From: an uncultured Clostridia bacterium
GTDB lineage: Bacteria; Bacillota; Clostridia; Oscillospirales; Oscillospiraceae
Direction: 5' to 3'
DNA length: 64,000 nt
NCBI GenBank assembly: GCA_945873295.1
Contig: CAMCCS010000002.1
Span: forward strand, 1 to 64,000
Positions within the stretch are counted from its first letter, which is position 1, and each line of letters opens with the position of its first letter. Both the position numbers and the translations under genes were made by a program. Shown here piece by piece: positions 28,362-38,226 of the stretch. A model generated the notes under the pieces. That model was not told the DNA's origin and ran no database searches. It worked only from the letters and a program-made list of their open reading frames with translations.

Positions 28362-29165
28362 TCAGCCTCCCGCGATTTCCGCTTTCCGGATTCCGGAACG
28401 GGTGAGCAGGATTCCAAGTCCGATCAATGTTACTGCCCAAACTGCCTGAAGCTCTACTGCCCGGATGGCATCGATTCCGGCAAGATCCCCACCGAATATC
28501 CGCAGCGGAACATTCTGCATGGAACCAAACGGACTGACAGAAGCGATGGTACGAAGGGGTTCCGGCAGAAACGGCAGCGGTACAACCCCACCGCCCAGAA
28601 GATCCGCTGCGGCAACGGACAGAACCCGGAAACCATTGGTGTCCACCAGATGAAAGGACAGCGCGTAGACTGCCAAAACAAAGCCGCATACGACGGCAAG
28701 CATCAGGCCAAGAGAAATCAGGAACAACAGGAACGCCGGAAGTCCGATCCGGATACGAAGACCGTAGGGACTGGGGATCAGAACGCTGATGAGAAGAATG
28801 GGCCAACACCGCAAAGCTGCCCGGCTGAGCCGCATTGCCATCGTTCGTGCCATCCACATGCCATAAAGGTTCACGGGACGGGTCAGCTCGTAAGCAATCG
28901 TTCCGTCCCGAACAGACGTAATCAGATCCTGCTCCCAATACCAAAGGGCAAAGACGGTGAGCAGTGCCTGCTGAAGCCAGATGTAGGAAGAAAGCGCCTC
29001 CTGCCCCATGGGAAACCGCTCGGGGCATTCCCGCCAGAAAGCCCGGTACAGCAGGATCTCCATACAGCCCCATACCAGTTGGGTGCTGAGACCTGCAAGG
29101 GCTGCCGTCCGGTACTGTAGGCCGGCGATCAGCCGCATACGGAAGAAAGAAAAATATTTTTTCAT
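28362..29165 (-). CDS. ABC-2 type transporter permease
   Basis: Multi-TM 267-aa protein: SVRDGTIAYELTRPVNLYGMWMART, SFHLVDTNGFRVLSVAAADLLGGGVVPLPFLPEPLRTI. Confidence 0.82.
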   Translation of the reverse strand: MKKYFSFFRMRLIAGLQYRTAALAGLSTQLVWGCMEILLYRAFWRECPERFPMGQEALSSYIWLQQALLTVFALWYWEQDLITSVRDGTIAYELTRPVNLYGMWMARTMAMRLSRAALRCWPILLISVLIPSPYGLRIRIGLPAFLLFLISLGLMLAVVCGFVLAVYALSFHLVDTNGFRVLSVAAADLLGGGVVPLPFLPEPLRTIASVSPFGSMQNVPLRIFGGDLAGIDAIRAVELQAVWAVTLIGLGILLTRSGIRKAEIAGG

Positions 29166-29177
29166 CTTCCCGCCACC

Positions 29178-29975
29178 TCAGATCCCGAACCGCTGGTAAA
29201 GCGCCGCGACAGACTCCTCAGTGGAAAGGTTCTCCCCTGCCATACTGCGAACCATGGCAGTGTCTCCATCCAGCAGGAGCTTTCCCTTGCCGATAAGAAG
29301 AACCCGGTAGCACAGTGCCTCCACATCCAGCATATCGTGAGTGGTGAGCAGCACCGTCAAGCCCCGGTTCCGGTTTTCTTCCAGAATGAATTCCCGAACC
29401 TTCAGTTTGCTTACCGCATCTAAACCAATGGTCGGTTCGTCAAGGAACAGGACATCCGGACTGTGAAGCAGCGCTGCGGCAATCTCACAGCGCATCTTCT
29501 GTCCCAGGGAAAGCATTCTGGGCGGCGTTTTCATCAGATCTCCCAGGTCCAGAAGCTCTGTAAGCCTGACAAGGTTTTTCTGGTAAAGATCGTTCTCAAC
29601 CCGGTAAATATCCTTCAGCAGGCTGAAAGAATCCACAACGGGCACGTCCCACCAGAGCTGGCTGCGCTGGCCGAACACCACCCCCAACCGGGCTACATGA
29701 CGCTTCCGGTCCTCCCACGGTGTCAGGCCGCCTACGGTACAAGTCCCGCAGTCTGGCCGTAGAATACCGCAGAGGATTTTGATTGTGGTGCTTTTTCCGG
29801 CGCCGTTTGGGCCGATGTACCCGACAATCTGCCCGTCGGGTATGGAAAAACTCATGTCCTGCAAAGCTTCCACCCGGGTATATTCCGGCGAAAAAAAGCT
29901 TCGTACAGCGTTTCCCAGGCCGGCATCTCTGCGCCGCACCCGGTAGGTTTTGGATACCCCTTTCATTTCGATCAT
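29178..29975 (-). CDS. ABC transporter ATP-binding protein
   Basis: Walker A GPNGAGKSTTIKIL; signature LSLGQKMRCEIAAALLHSPDVLFLDEPTIGLD. Confidence 0.95.
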   Translation of the reverse strand: MIEMKGVSKTYRVRRRDAGLGNAVRSFFSPEYTRVEALQDMSFSIPDGQIVGYIGPNGAGKSTTIKILCGILRPDCGTCTVGGLTPWEDRKRHVARLGVVFGQRSQLWWDVPVVDSFSLLKDIYRVENDLYQKNLVRLTELLDLGDLMKTPPRMLSLGQKMRCEIAAALLHSPDVLFLDEPTIGLDAVSKLKVREFILEENRNRGLTVLLTTHDMLDVEALCYRVLLIGKGKLLLDGDTAMVRSMAGENLSTEESVAALYQRFGI

Positions 29976-30223
29976 TTTTTGTCTCCTTATTCGATGAAAT
30001 GCTCCGGAGCGGTCAGCCTAGCGGGCGGCCATTGGGAAACCGTCATAGCCTCTAAGGCTTCCGGAAAAATATTCCGTCATCAAAAGGAGCAGCGTGCGGT
30101 TACGATCCGTCGCTGCCGGGACAAAATATCTCTTTCCTGCCGATTCGGCGAAAAGGATTTCTATTTTATCACAACTGGAAAAAAGTGTCAATGAAGAATG
30201 GGATTTATATCTGAAATACGAAA

Positions 30224-30266
30224 ATGATCGGCCTGTCGGAAAAGGAACTTCCGGCAGGCCGATCAT
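30224..30266 (-). terminator. Terminator overlapping the recombinase stop codon
   Basis: ATGATCGGCCTGtCGGAA / TTCCGGCAGGCCGATCAT inverted repeat. Confidence 0.7.
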
Positions 30267-31150
30267 GCTTTTGGATGGCATTTCTGATATACGGATTTCA
30301 GTTTCTGATTGACAAGGTGGGTATACAGCTGTGTGGATGAGATATCGCTGTGTCCCATCAGCTCCTGCAGGGATCCAAGATCCGCACCGTTTTCCAGCAA
30401 GTGCACGGCAAAACTGTGACGCAGTGTATGGGGGGTAATCTCCTTTTCGATACCGGCTTTGGCCTGATAGTACTTGAGGATTTTCCAGAAGCCTTGACGG
30501 CTCATCCGGGACCCGCCCACATTGACAAACAATGCAGTTTCAGATGGATCCGAAACGAGCGTGGGCCGAACATCCTGTATGTAAACTGTTAAGGACTTAA
30601 GCGCCGCAGGATACAGCGGAATCACCCTGGATTTCTTCGCGTTGCGGCACCGAACGCTGCCAAGCTCCGGATTCACATCGTCAATGTTCAGATCAATAAG
30701 CTCTGTAACACGCATACCGGTGGCATACATAACTTCCAGCATAGCCTTATCCCGGTAGCCCTTTGCGTCCACGCAGGCAGGCTGGGACAGCAAAAGTTCT
30801 ACTTCCTTGCCGGTGAGGACCTGGGGCAGTTTCTTTTCTCCTCGGTCTACATGAATATCCTCAGGCACAGGAGAAGCCTCCATAAAGCCTGTGGATACCG
30901 CATAGGCGAAGAAATTTTTCAGACTTGCAAGGCTCCGGGAAACAGTTGCGCCGGACTTCCCTTCCTCGCGCAGATACGCAAGGTAGTCAGAAATATTCAC
31001 TTGGGTGGTAGTCAGGATGTCCGGTTTTCCAATCTTTGCAAGCCACTGAGAAAACTGGCGAATGTCTCGCAAATAGGAAGAAATCGTATTACCGGAGGCC
31101 TGCTTTACCTTCGCGAGATAATTCTCGTAGGCATGAATCAAGTCAAGCAT
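30263..31150 (-). CDS. xerD: Tyrosine recombinase, XerD-like
   Basis: MLDLIHAYENYLAKVKQASGNTISSYLRDIRQFSQW; ATGMRVTELIDLNIDDVN; HTLRHSFAVHLLENGADLGSLQELMGHSDISSTQLYTHL. Confidence 0.92.
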   Translation of the reverse strand: MLDLIHAYENYLAKVKQASGNTISSYLRDIRQFSQWLAKIGKPDILTTTQVNISDYLAYLREEGKSGATVSRSLASLKNFFAYAVSTGFMEASPVPEDIHVDRGEKKLPQVLTGKEVELLLSQPACVDAKGYRDKAMLEVMYATGMRVTELIDLNIDDVNPELGSVRCRNAKKSRVIPLYPAALKSLTVYIQDVRPTLVSDPSETALFVNVGGSRMSRQGFWKILKYYQAKAGIEKEITPHTLRHSFAVHLLENGADLGSLQELMGHSDISSTQLYTHLVNQKLKSVYQKCHPKA

Positions 31151-31175
31151 GAGCCAGATTTCCCTAAACCCTTTC

Positions 31176-31697
31176 TTAAAAATATAGATCCGCCCAAAAG
31201 GGCATAATCAAACGATAGTCAATACTTCCGATCAGCAGGTAAACAGAAATGAAGCAGAAAACCTCCAGAGCGGAAAGACCGCTTCCGGAGCACAAACAGC
31301 GGAGCCAGAACCGGTAAAGAACCGGCGCAGAAAGAATTCCGCTGAAACCCAGAAGCAGGCGAACCAGCCAACCTGCGGAGCCAAAGGAAAGGAGCAAGGC
31401 CATAGAAGCAAACGCATACAGAAAAGCTTTTCCAAAGGCTATAGCATACAGCAGGCTGTGCATACCCGTCGAAGCGGCAAGAATTGACAGAAAAGGCGGC
31501 AGAAAAATCAGGCAGAAAAAACAAACGATCGACACATTTCCAGTCAGGGAAACGCGCATCTGAGGAATCAGGCGGTCTGCACCAAAAAGAAAACAGCACC
31601 CGCCGGCCAAAAGTCCAATAATCCAAAAAAGCCCTAATACACGGCGTTTATCAAACTGTATATAATCGGATGCGGCGGATAAGGGAAAGTGATTCAT
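31176..31697 (-). CDS. Hypothetical multi-TM membrane protein
   Basis: 173 aa, hydrophobic, upstream of xerD-like gene. Confidence 0.6.
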   Translation of the reverse strand: MNHFPLSAASDYIQFDKRRVLGLFWIIGLLAGGCCFLFGADRLIPQMRVSLTGNVSIVCFFCLIFLPPFLSILAASTGMHSLLYAIAFGKAFLYAFASMALLLSFGSAGWLVRLLLGFSGILSAPVLYRFWLRCLCSGSGLSALEVFCFISVYLLIGSIDYRLIMPFWADLYF

Positions 31698-32013
31698 ATG
31701 AAACTCACAGTCCCGCCGGATGGTTTATTCCCATCATACGGAAAAAGAGGAACAGTTTGAACGGGCATAATATACCTACACTGTTTTCAGATACAACCAT
31801 ACTATACTCCTTTTTTTACAAAAATTCAAGTATTTTTAGCAAAAACGGTTATTTTTGTAGATTATGACAATATTTATGTTAACAATGTTATGTTAACGCC
31901 GTATTACTTCAAACATTCGTTTTTACCATTTTCAACTCGAAAGACAATATCTTGCGCTTCCAGCAGTTTTACCGCACTAAATATTGATTCTGAATTTAAT
32001 CCTGCATTTTAAC

Positions 32014-32044
32014 GCTAACGGGTAAATAATGTTTACCCGTTAGC
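32014..32044. terminator. Perfect 13-bp inverted repeat
   Basis: GCTAACGGGTAAA-taatg-TTTACCCGTTAGC then TGTTTTT on plus strand. Confidence 0.55.
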
Positions 32045-32067
32045 TGTTTTTGTACAAATTAACCATT

Positions 32068-32487
32068 TCAGGCCCGCGTTTTTCTACGTTTTCTTCCCTC
32101 CCCTTTTCCGGATCTGGCAAAGGCTGCAAGGAGACTACCACACAGAACCAGCATTGCTGTTACACCAACACCGCTGTACTCACCGCCGAAAAATAACGCT
32201 GTAATGCAGATCAGGACTACAAAATAAATTCCTGCCGATATCGCTGAGACGATCAGATACTGCCGCTTAATTCTTCCGCAGGCTACATTTGCTCCAAGAA
32301 ATGCGCACAGAAGCAAAAGCACCATGATTCCATATCCAATTTTGTCCTGTGGGATCACTTCCATATCAACCAGCTTTGCAAGTATTGCGGATAAGAGCAA
32401 AGTTCCGGCCAATGCACAGATTCCCCCTGCAAGAAGTCCCGCCGGCATGGAAGCGGCCCGTCCTGTTGGCTTATGGTTTATGACCAT
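32068..32487 (-). CDS. Small integral membrane protein, TIGR04086-like
   Basis: AGLLAGGICALAGTLLLSAILAKLVDMEVIPQDKIGYGIMVLLLLCAFLGANVACGRIKRQYL. Confidence 0.7.
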   Translation of the reverse strand: MVINHKPTGRAASMPAGLLAGGICALAGTLLLSAILAKLVDMEVIPQDKIGYGIMVLLLLCAFLGANVACGRIKRQYLIVSAISAGIYFVVLICITALFFGGEYSGVGVTAMLVLCGSLLAAFARSGKGEGRKRRKTRA

Positions 32488-32535
32488 TCCCCTCCCCCCT
32501 TTCGGTACATGCTATTCACCGAAAGGCAAAAAATT

Positions 32536-32562
32536 CCCGGGGCAGGAAAAACCTGTCCCGGG
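32536..32562 (-). terminator. Hairpin downstream of 32583..33080
   Basis: CCCGGGGCAGG-aaaaa-CCTGTCCCGGG. Confidence 0.7.
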
Positions 32563-32582
32563 TAAACGGCATATGAAAAAAA

Positions 32583-33080
32583 TTATACTTCGAGATTCGG
32601 AGCGGCTCTGCGCTGCTCCTGCGCTTCTGTCACGGTGCGGAATTTCATTCTGGTGTCCCGGACTTCGTTCAGCGCCTTAGTGATGGTTTCCTCTGTTTGA
32701 CGCAGAGCATCGTCCATATATTCGTTGCCTGCCTTGCGAAGCTGGTTGATCCTGTTCTGGGTCTGGCCCACAAGCTCCTCGCTGCGCTTCTTTGCTTCCG
32801 CATAGATCGCTTCCTTGGTGACCATCTGCTTTGCCTGCTCCTGTGCCTGGCGAATAATCCCCTCAGCCTCTCTGCGGGCCTGGTTGATCAGTTCATTCCT
32901 GGATTCTACAATGGTCCGGGACTGCTTCAGTTCACCGGGCAGCTGGGCAATGATCTCATCCAGCATATCCAGAACCCGGTCCCTTTCCAAAATACATTTG
33001 TCCGCAGCCAAGGGCATGGCACGGGCATCCTGCACCATATCGTACAGGGAACCGATAATATCCTCGATGTTGTTGCTCAT
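32583..33080 (-). CDS. Coiled-coil ATPase B-subunit-like / DivIVA-like hypothetical protein
   Basis: NQARREAEGIIRQAQEQAKQMVTKEAIYAEAKKRSEELVGQTQNRINQLRKAGNEYMDDALRQTEE. Confidence 0.7.
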   Translation of the reverse strand: MSNNIEDIIGSLYDMVQDARAMPLAADKCILERDRVLDMLDEIIAQLPGELKQSRTIVESRNELINQARREAEGIIRQAQEQAKQMVTKEAIYAEAKKRSEELVGQTQNRINQLRKAGNEYMDDALRQTEETITKALNEVRDTRMKFRTVTEAQEQRRAAPNLEV

Positions 33081-33571
33081 TTTGACTCCTCCTTAGCCCC
33101 TATTTTTTTCTGGAAGTCCGGAATGATCTCCTCCGGAATAAAATCTGAAAGTGCTGCACCGTAGCTGCCAAGCTCCTTGACCATGCTGGAACTCAGATAC
33201 ATATACTGGCTGTCGGCAGTAAGAAACATCGTGTCCAGTTCAGGATTCAATTTCCTGTTGACCAGAGCCATCTGAAACTCATTTTCAAAATCGGACCCTG
33301 CACGCAGGCCCTTGACGATCACGCAACTCCCTCTTCGCCTGGCGTAGTCTGCCAGGAGCTCATTGGAAGCATCCACTTCCACATTCGGAATATCCTGCGT
33401 GACCCGGCGGATCAGATCTACCCGTTCCTCCAGGGTAAACATAGGATGCTTTCCAGCATTTACCATTACACAGACAATGAGCTTGTCAAAGATATTGGCA
33501 GAGCGCCGGATAATGTTCAGATGTCCGCTGGTAATCGGGTCAAAGCTGCCCGGATAAATTGCAGTTTTCAT
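33077..33571 (-). CDS. coaD: Phosphopantetheine adenylyltransferase
   Basis: MKTAIYPGSFDPITSGHLNIIRRSANIFDKLIVCVMVNAGKHPMFTLEERVDLI; YMYLSSSMVKELGSYGAALSDFIP. Confidence 0.97.
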   Translation of the reverse strand: MKTAIYPGSFDPITSGHLNIIRRSANIFDKLIVCVMVNAGKHPMFTLEERVDLIRRVTQDIPNVEVDASNELLADYARRRGSCVIVKGLRAGSDFENEFQMALVNRKLNPELDTMFLTADSQYMYLSSSMVKELGSYGAALSDFIPEEIIPDFQKKIGAKEESK

Positions 33572-33590
33572 TATTATATCCAAAAGGCAC

Positions 33591-34127
33591 TCACTTTTTT
33601 CTATAGAAAGTGAGCAAAATTTTTCCGTACTTATAGTCCCTGGAACGATCATACCCGGGAAAATCCCAAGGCAGCTCTTTTCCCAAAGGACGCTCTGTGG
33701 TTATTATACCACCGGATTGCAAAATGTCAATTTCCGTTATTCTATTTAATGCATTTTCAAGAAAAACTTCCGCGTAGGGAGGATCCAAAAAAATAATATC
33801 AAATTTTTCCCGGCATTGGTCAAGATAGGTAAGATAATCTCCCCGCACCACTTGTCCGGTGAACCCGGCTCGCTTCAGATTTTCCCGGATCAGGCGGCAG
33901 GCTTCCTCCCTGGCATCAACAAACACAGCTTCCTTCGCGCCTCTGCTCAAAGCTTCGATGCCTAGCTGGCCCGTGCCGCCAAACAAATCCAGGACTCGGG
34001 TCCCGGGAAGGTCAAACTGCAGGATACTGAACAGCGCCTCCTTGACCCGGTCCGTTGTCGGACGCGTCAGCATTCCGTCCGGTGTTTTTAATTGAATGCC
34101 CTTTGCTTTTCCGGCAATTACCCGCAT
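33591..34127 (-). CDS. rsmD: 16S rRNA (guanine(966)-N(2))-methyltransferase
   Basis: MRVIAGKAKGIQLKTPDGMLTRPTTDRVKEALFSIL; VLDLFGGTGQLGIEALSRGA; FDIIFLDPPYA. Confidence 0.95.
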   Translation of the reverse strand: MRVIAGKAKGIQLKTPDGMLTRPTTDRVKEALFSILQFDLPGTRVLDLFGGTGQLGIEALSRGAKEAVFVDAREEACRLIRENLKRAGFTGQVVRGDYLTYLDQCREKFDIIFLDPPYAEVFLENALNRITEIDILQSGGIITTERPLGKELPWDFPGYDRSRDYKYGKILLTFYRKK

Positions 34128-35953
34128 GTGTTTTCCCCTTCCTCTTTTTCCCGGAAATGATGATATACCGCTGCCGCCGCGTCTCTGGGAAGCCACCGCT
34201 CCAGCTGGGGCAGGGTTGCTTGTGAGATTGCAGCAAGGGATTTAAACTGGCGCAGAAGCTCCTGTTTTCGTTTTGGCCCAATCCCGGCAATACCGTCCAG
34301 TTCCGAGTAGCGCAGCCGTTTGCTTCGAAGCTGGCGGTGATATGTGATCGCGAATCGGTGTGTCTCTTCCTGGATCGTTCCGATGAATGCAAACACAGGC
34401 TGATTGGTATCAATGGAGATTTCCATCCCCTCCGGAGTCACCAGTGCCCGCGTACGGTGCCTGTCGTCTTTTACCATGCCGAACACAGGAAATGACAGGT
34501 GGAGCTCGCTAATCGCCTCCACAGCTATCCTGGCGTGGTTCACACCGCCGTCGATGAGCAACAGATCAGGCGCTTCATCAAATCCTTTGTCCCCGGCTGC
34601 AAAGTGGGTGAACCGGCGGGTTAGAACCTGGTGCATGGAAGCGTAGTCGTCCTGGTTTTCCATTCCCTCCAGCTTAAAGCGTTTGTAGTCGCTTTTTCGT
34701 GGTTTCCCGTCCTGAAATACCACCATGCTTGCCACGATGTCCGTTCCGGAAATATTGGAAATATCAAAGGATTCGATCCGTTTGGGAGGTGGAACGGCAA
34801 GCATTTTCCCAAGCAGATTCACAACGCCCTTTGCCCGTTCCTCCTTATCTGTAACCCGCCGGGCCTCTTCAAAGGCATTTTTGTTGGCCAGTTCAACGAA
34901 GCGCAGATTGTCTCCCCGTTGGGGGACCCGGAGCTTTGAACGCCGGCCAAACTGCTGCTCCATAAGCTGGGAAAAAAGCTCGCTGTCATCCAGGGCAAAG
35001 GGAAGCAGCACATTCTTGGGGGCCAGGCCTCGGCTGAGATAATACTGTTTTAAAAGGCTTCCAACCGCTTCAGCCGGATCGTCCGGCAGGGGGATGACCT
35101 CATAATCCTTATCCAGCAGATTGCCGCCGCTGAAATGGAGAACGGCAAAGCAGGCTTTGGCTTCCGTCTGTCCATAGCCCACTACATCCGTATCCGCCAG
35201 AGTTCCGGCGGTGACAAGCTGCTTCTGGCCCAGGGCCTCCACCGCGCTCAGCCGGTCCCGGAGGCTTGCAGCAAGTTCAAATTCCAGGTTCTCAGCCGCT
35301 TCCAGCATTTTGCCGCGAATATCCTCCGCAACGGATTTATAGTTGCCCAGCAGGAGCTGACGGGCCTGCTCCATGGTCTGCCGGTACTCGGCGGCACTTT
35401 TCCCCTCCTGGCACCAGCCGGCGCACTGGTTCATGTGATAGTTCAGGCAGGGCCTGTCCTTTCCAATATCCCGTGGAAACTGCCGGGAGCAGTCCGGAAG
35501 CTTCAGGGTCAGGCGGATCGCTTCCATAACGGAATGGGTAACGCCCCGGCTGCCATAGGGGCCATAGTAACCTGCACCATCGTCAGATATTTTGCTTACC
35601 AAAGTGATCCTGGGGTATTCTTCCTTCATATCCAGTCGGAGGTAAGGATACCCCTTGTCATCCTTGAGAAGGATATTGTACTTTGGCAGGTACCGTTTGA
35701 TCAGAGAACATTCCAGAACAAGGGCTTCAAATTCACTGGCTGCGACAATAACATCGAAATGATGGATTTTAGACACCATCATCTTCGTCTTCGGCGTGTG
35801 GGAGGCTGTATCCTGAAAATACTGACTGACCCGGTTTTTCAATTTTTTTGCCTTGCCCACATAGATGACCTTATCGTTTTTGTCCCGCATGATATAGACG
35901 CCCGGCGCATAAGGTAAGGACAGGGCTTTTTCCTTTAATTCGTCAAATGTCAT
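34118..35953 (-). CDS. uvrC: Excinuclease ABC subunit C
   Basis: PYAPGVYIMRDKNDKVIYVGKAKKLKNRVSQYFQ; RIESFDISNISGTDIVASMVVFQDGKPRKSDYKRFKL; LLLIDGGVNHARIAVEAI; LDGIAGIGPKRKQELLRQFKSL. Confidence 0.97.
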   Translation of the reverse strand: MTFDELKEKALSLPYAPGVYIMRDKNDKVIYVGKAKKLKNRVSQYFQDTASHTPKTKMMVSKIHHFDVIVAASEFEALVLECSLIKRYLPKYNILLKDDKGYPYLRLDMKEEYPRITLVSKISDDGAGYYGPYGSRGVTHSVMEAIRLTLKLPDCSRQFPRDIGKDRPCLNYHMNQCAGWCQEGKSAAEYRQTMEQARQLLLGNYKSVAEDIRGKMLEAAENLEFELAASLRDRLSAVEALGQKQLVTAGTLADTDVVGYGQTEAKACFAVLHFSGGNLLDKDYEVIPLPDDPAEAVGSLLKQYYLSRGLAPKNVLLPFALDDSELFSQLMEQQFGRRSKLRVPQRGDNLRFVELANKNAFEEARRVTDKEERAKGVVNLLGKMLAVPPPKRIESFDISNISGTDIVASMVVFQDGKPRKSDYKRFKLEGMENQDDYASMHQVLTRRFTHFAAGDKGFDEAPDLLLIDGGVNHARIAVEAISELHLSFPVFGMVKDDRHRTRALVTPEGMEISIDTNQPVFAFIGTIQEETHRFAITYHRQLRSKRLRYSELDGIAGIGPKRKQELLRQFKSLAAISQATLPQLERWLPRDAAAAVYHHFREKEEGENTCG

Positions 35954-36099
35954 GGGGCACCTCCTGTCCAGATATCTTTATTTCCTGAATTGACTATCAT
36001 AATACCATACTTTCAATTGTTTTTCCAGAACAATTTCCGGCCCCCTTTACATTCCCTATTTCCGCAGGTATAATTGAAAAACAGAAAGGGGCTTTTCTC

Positions 36100-37383
36100 A
36101 TGAAATACGCATATGTTAACGGAATTCTTCTGGATGGCAGCGCGGATATGGCTGCCCAGGAGGGTAAGGTCATCCTCACGGACGGAGAGAAAATTACCGC
36201 TGTTTCTGACCGGGATGAGACCGACTTATCCGGATATACACAAATCGATCTGGCAGGAAAATATCTGATGCCAGGCCTTATTAATCTCCATGTGCATCTT
36301 CCCGGCAGCGGAAAACCCAGCAGCGGAAAGGGAGATGTAGCAAAGCTTGTAAAGCTTGTGACCAGTAATCCTGTTACCATGCTTGCGGTACGGAAAATCT
36401 GTGCCGGATACGCAAAGCAGCAGCTTTTCAGCGGTGTTACCACCATCCGTACTGTCGGCGGTATTACCGATGTGGATTCCACCATCCGGGACCGGATTCG
36501 AGAGGGAAAACAGGTTGGCCCACGCATTCTGGCGGGAAATATGGCGGTTTCCGTTCCTGGCGGTCACATGGCTGGTTCCCTTGCCTATGCTGCCACCAGT
36601 CCCCAGGAAGCCCGGGACTTTGTCCGGAAGATCGCTGCCGGGAAGCCGGACCTTATCAAGCTGATGATCACCGGCGGTGTCCTGGATGCCAAAGCGAAAG
36701 GAGAACCGGGGGCTCTCAAGATGCAGCCCGAACTTGTTCGTGCCGCCTGTGACGAAGCCCACCGTCTCGGCCTGACCGTTGCCGCCCATGTGGAAAGCCC
36801 GGAGGGTGTCCGGGTTGCCCTGGAAAATGGAGTGGATACCATCGAGCATGGCGCAAAGCCGGACGATGAAATCATCCGGCTGTTTCGGGAGCGGGGGGCC
36901 TGCCACATTGCCACGTTCTCCCCTGCCCTGCCCTATGCCCTATTTGACCGGAGCGTCAGTCATGCCAGCGAGATGGAGCAGTACAATGGAAAGATCGTAT
37001 TTGAAGGAATCATTGCCTGCGCAGTCAGCTGCCTGGAAAACGGGATCCCTGTGGGACTGGGCACGGACACCGGATGTCCCTATATCACCCACTACGATAT
37101 GTGGCGGGAGGTTTTTTACTTCCATAAGTTCTGCGGTGTTTCCAATGCTTTCGCGCTGTACACAGCTACAAAACGGAACGCGGAGCTTGCCCATCTTGGG
37201 AACATCACAGGAAGCATCGAAGAAGGGAAATCCGCGGATTTCCTGATTACGGAAAAGAACCCTCTGGATGACCTGCAGGCCCTTCGGACCCCTGCCATGG
37301 TAGTCGCCCGGGGAAAAATTTACAATGCTCCCCACGTAAAAAAATCCCCTGTTGTGGAACAGGAGCTGGATAAATATTTATAA
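36100..37383 (+). CDS. Amidohydrolase family protein (imidazolonepropionase-like)
   Basis: GKYLMPGLINLHVHLPGSGK; IKLMITGGVLDAKAKGEPGALKM; VAAHVESPEGVRVALENGVDTIEHGAKPDDE; VGLGTDTGCPYITHYDMWREVFYF. Confidence 0.9.
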   Translation: MKYAYVNGILLDGSADMAAQEGKVILTDGEKITAVSDRDETDLSGYTQIDLAGKYLMPGLINLHVHLPGSGKPSSGKGDVAKLVKLVTSNPVTMLAVRKICAGYAKQQLFSGVTTIRTVGGITDVDSTIRDRIREGKQVGPRILAGNMAVSVPGGHMAGSLAYAATSPQEARDFVRKIAAGKPDLIKLMITGGVLDAKAKGEPGALKMQPELVRAACDEAHRLGLTVAAHVESPEGVRVALENGVDTIEHGAKPDDEIIRLFRERGACHIATFSPALPYALFDRSVSHASEMEQYNGKIVFEGIIACAVSCLENGIPVGLGTDTGCPYITHYDMWREVFYFHKFCGVSNAFALYTATKRNAELAHLGNITGSIEEGKSADFLITEKNPLDDLQALRTPAMVVARGKIYNAPHVKKSPVVEQELDKYL

Positions 37384-37401
37384 GAATGAAGTCCCAAAAA
37401 A

Positions 37402-37430
37402 CAGGCCGCTTTTGCAGCGGCTTGTTTTTT
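37402..37430 (+). terminator. Terminator after amidohydrolase
   Basis: GCCGC-TTTTGCA-GCGGC then TTGTTTTTT. Confidence 0.75.
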
Positions 37431-37482
37431 GCAGGATAGGACTATTCAATAATTCACACTTTCTTGTAGGGAAATGTGCCGA

Positions 37483-37653
37483 TTAAGGCCGCCTTTTCCT
37501 CGCCTGTCGTTCAACTTTTCGCCGGGCTTTCCGTTCCAGCTTTTCACAACAGGTAAGCGAATTGCGTTTCTGCCTGTGATGCTCCCTGCAGGCGGCGCAG
37601 GCACCATGTCTCGGACAATGGGTTCGCTTACATGGGCAATAATCCTGTTCCAT
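37483..37653 (-). CDS. Small Cys-rich basic protein
   Basis: MEQDYCPCKRTHCPRHGACAACREHHRQKRNSLTCCEKLERKARRKVERQARKRRP; a common small clostridial type. Confidence 0.6.
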   Translation of the reverse strand: MEQDYCPCKRTHCPRHGACAACREHHRQKRNSLTCCEKLERKARRKVERQARKRRP

Positions 37654-37681
37654 ATATCTCCTTTTTCCCAATGCAGTGTTT

Positions 37682-38182
37682 CTAAAACTGCTGTTCCGGT
37701 TTTTGAGGACTGTTGATGGAATACCGCATGGGGGTAAAGCGTATGCCGTTTACCGTCTGCTCAGTATCCACCGGAACAAAGCCCAGGTGGAGATAAAAGC
37801 CCTTTCCGTAAGGGGACGAATTCAGCGTGATTTCCCGCAGATCGGGATTCTCATTCAGCCGGTCTGTCAGCAAATACTGAAAAAGCGCGGTGGCAATTCC
37901 CTGATGATGATATTCCTTCTTTGTAAAAACCAGATTGATATGGGTTTTGCTGGATCGCATGCCCATGATTCCAACGATCTTATCACCATCAAAGGCTGCA
38001 TAGATCGGGCACTCCCCTGCCGCGCACTTCTCCCGGAAAACCGGATTATCAATAATATCCATGCGAAAGGTTGCAGCTCCCTCGGGTGGATAATCCGGCA
38101 CCTCAAATTGTTCAAAAACCTCCCAGGCAAGCGCCAGGGCTTCCTCGACCTCCGAGGGCTTGATTTTTCGGATGGTATACAT
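37682..38182 (-). CDS. GNAT family N-acetyltransferase
   Basis: MYTIRKIKPSEVEEALALAWEVFEQFE; YHHQGIATALFQYLL; LNSSPYGKGFYLHLGFVPVDTEQT. Start chosen from AAGGAG spacing. Confidence 0.88.
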   Translation of the reverse strand: MYTIRKIKPSEVEEALALAWEVFEQFEVPDYPPEGAATFRMDIIDNPVFREKCAAGECPIYAAFDGDKIVGIMGMRSSKTHINLVFTKKEYHHQGIATALFQYLLTDRLNENPDLREITLNSSPYGKGFYLHLGFVPVDTEQTVNGIRFTPMRYSINSPQKPEQQF

Positions 38183-38226
38183 GCTTGACATCTCCTTACA
38201 GGTTAAGAAATGGAGATTTTTCGCGT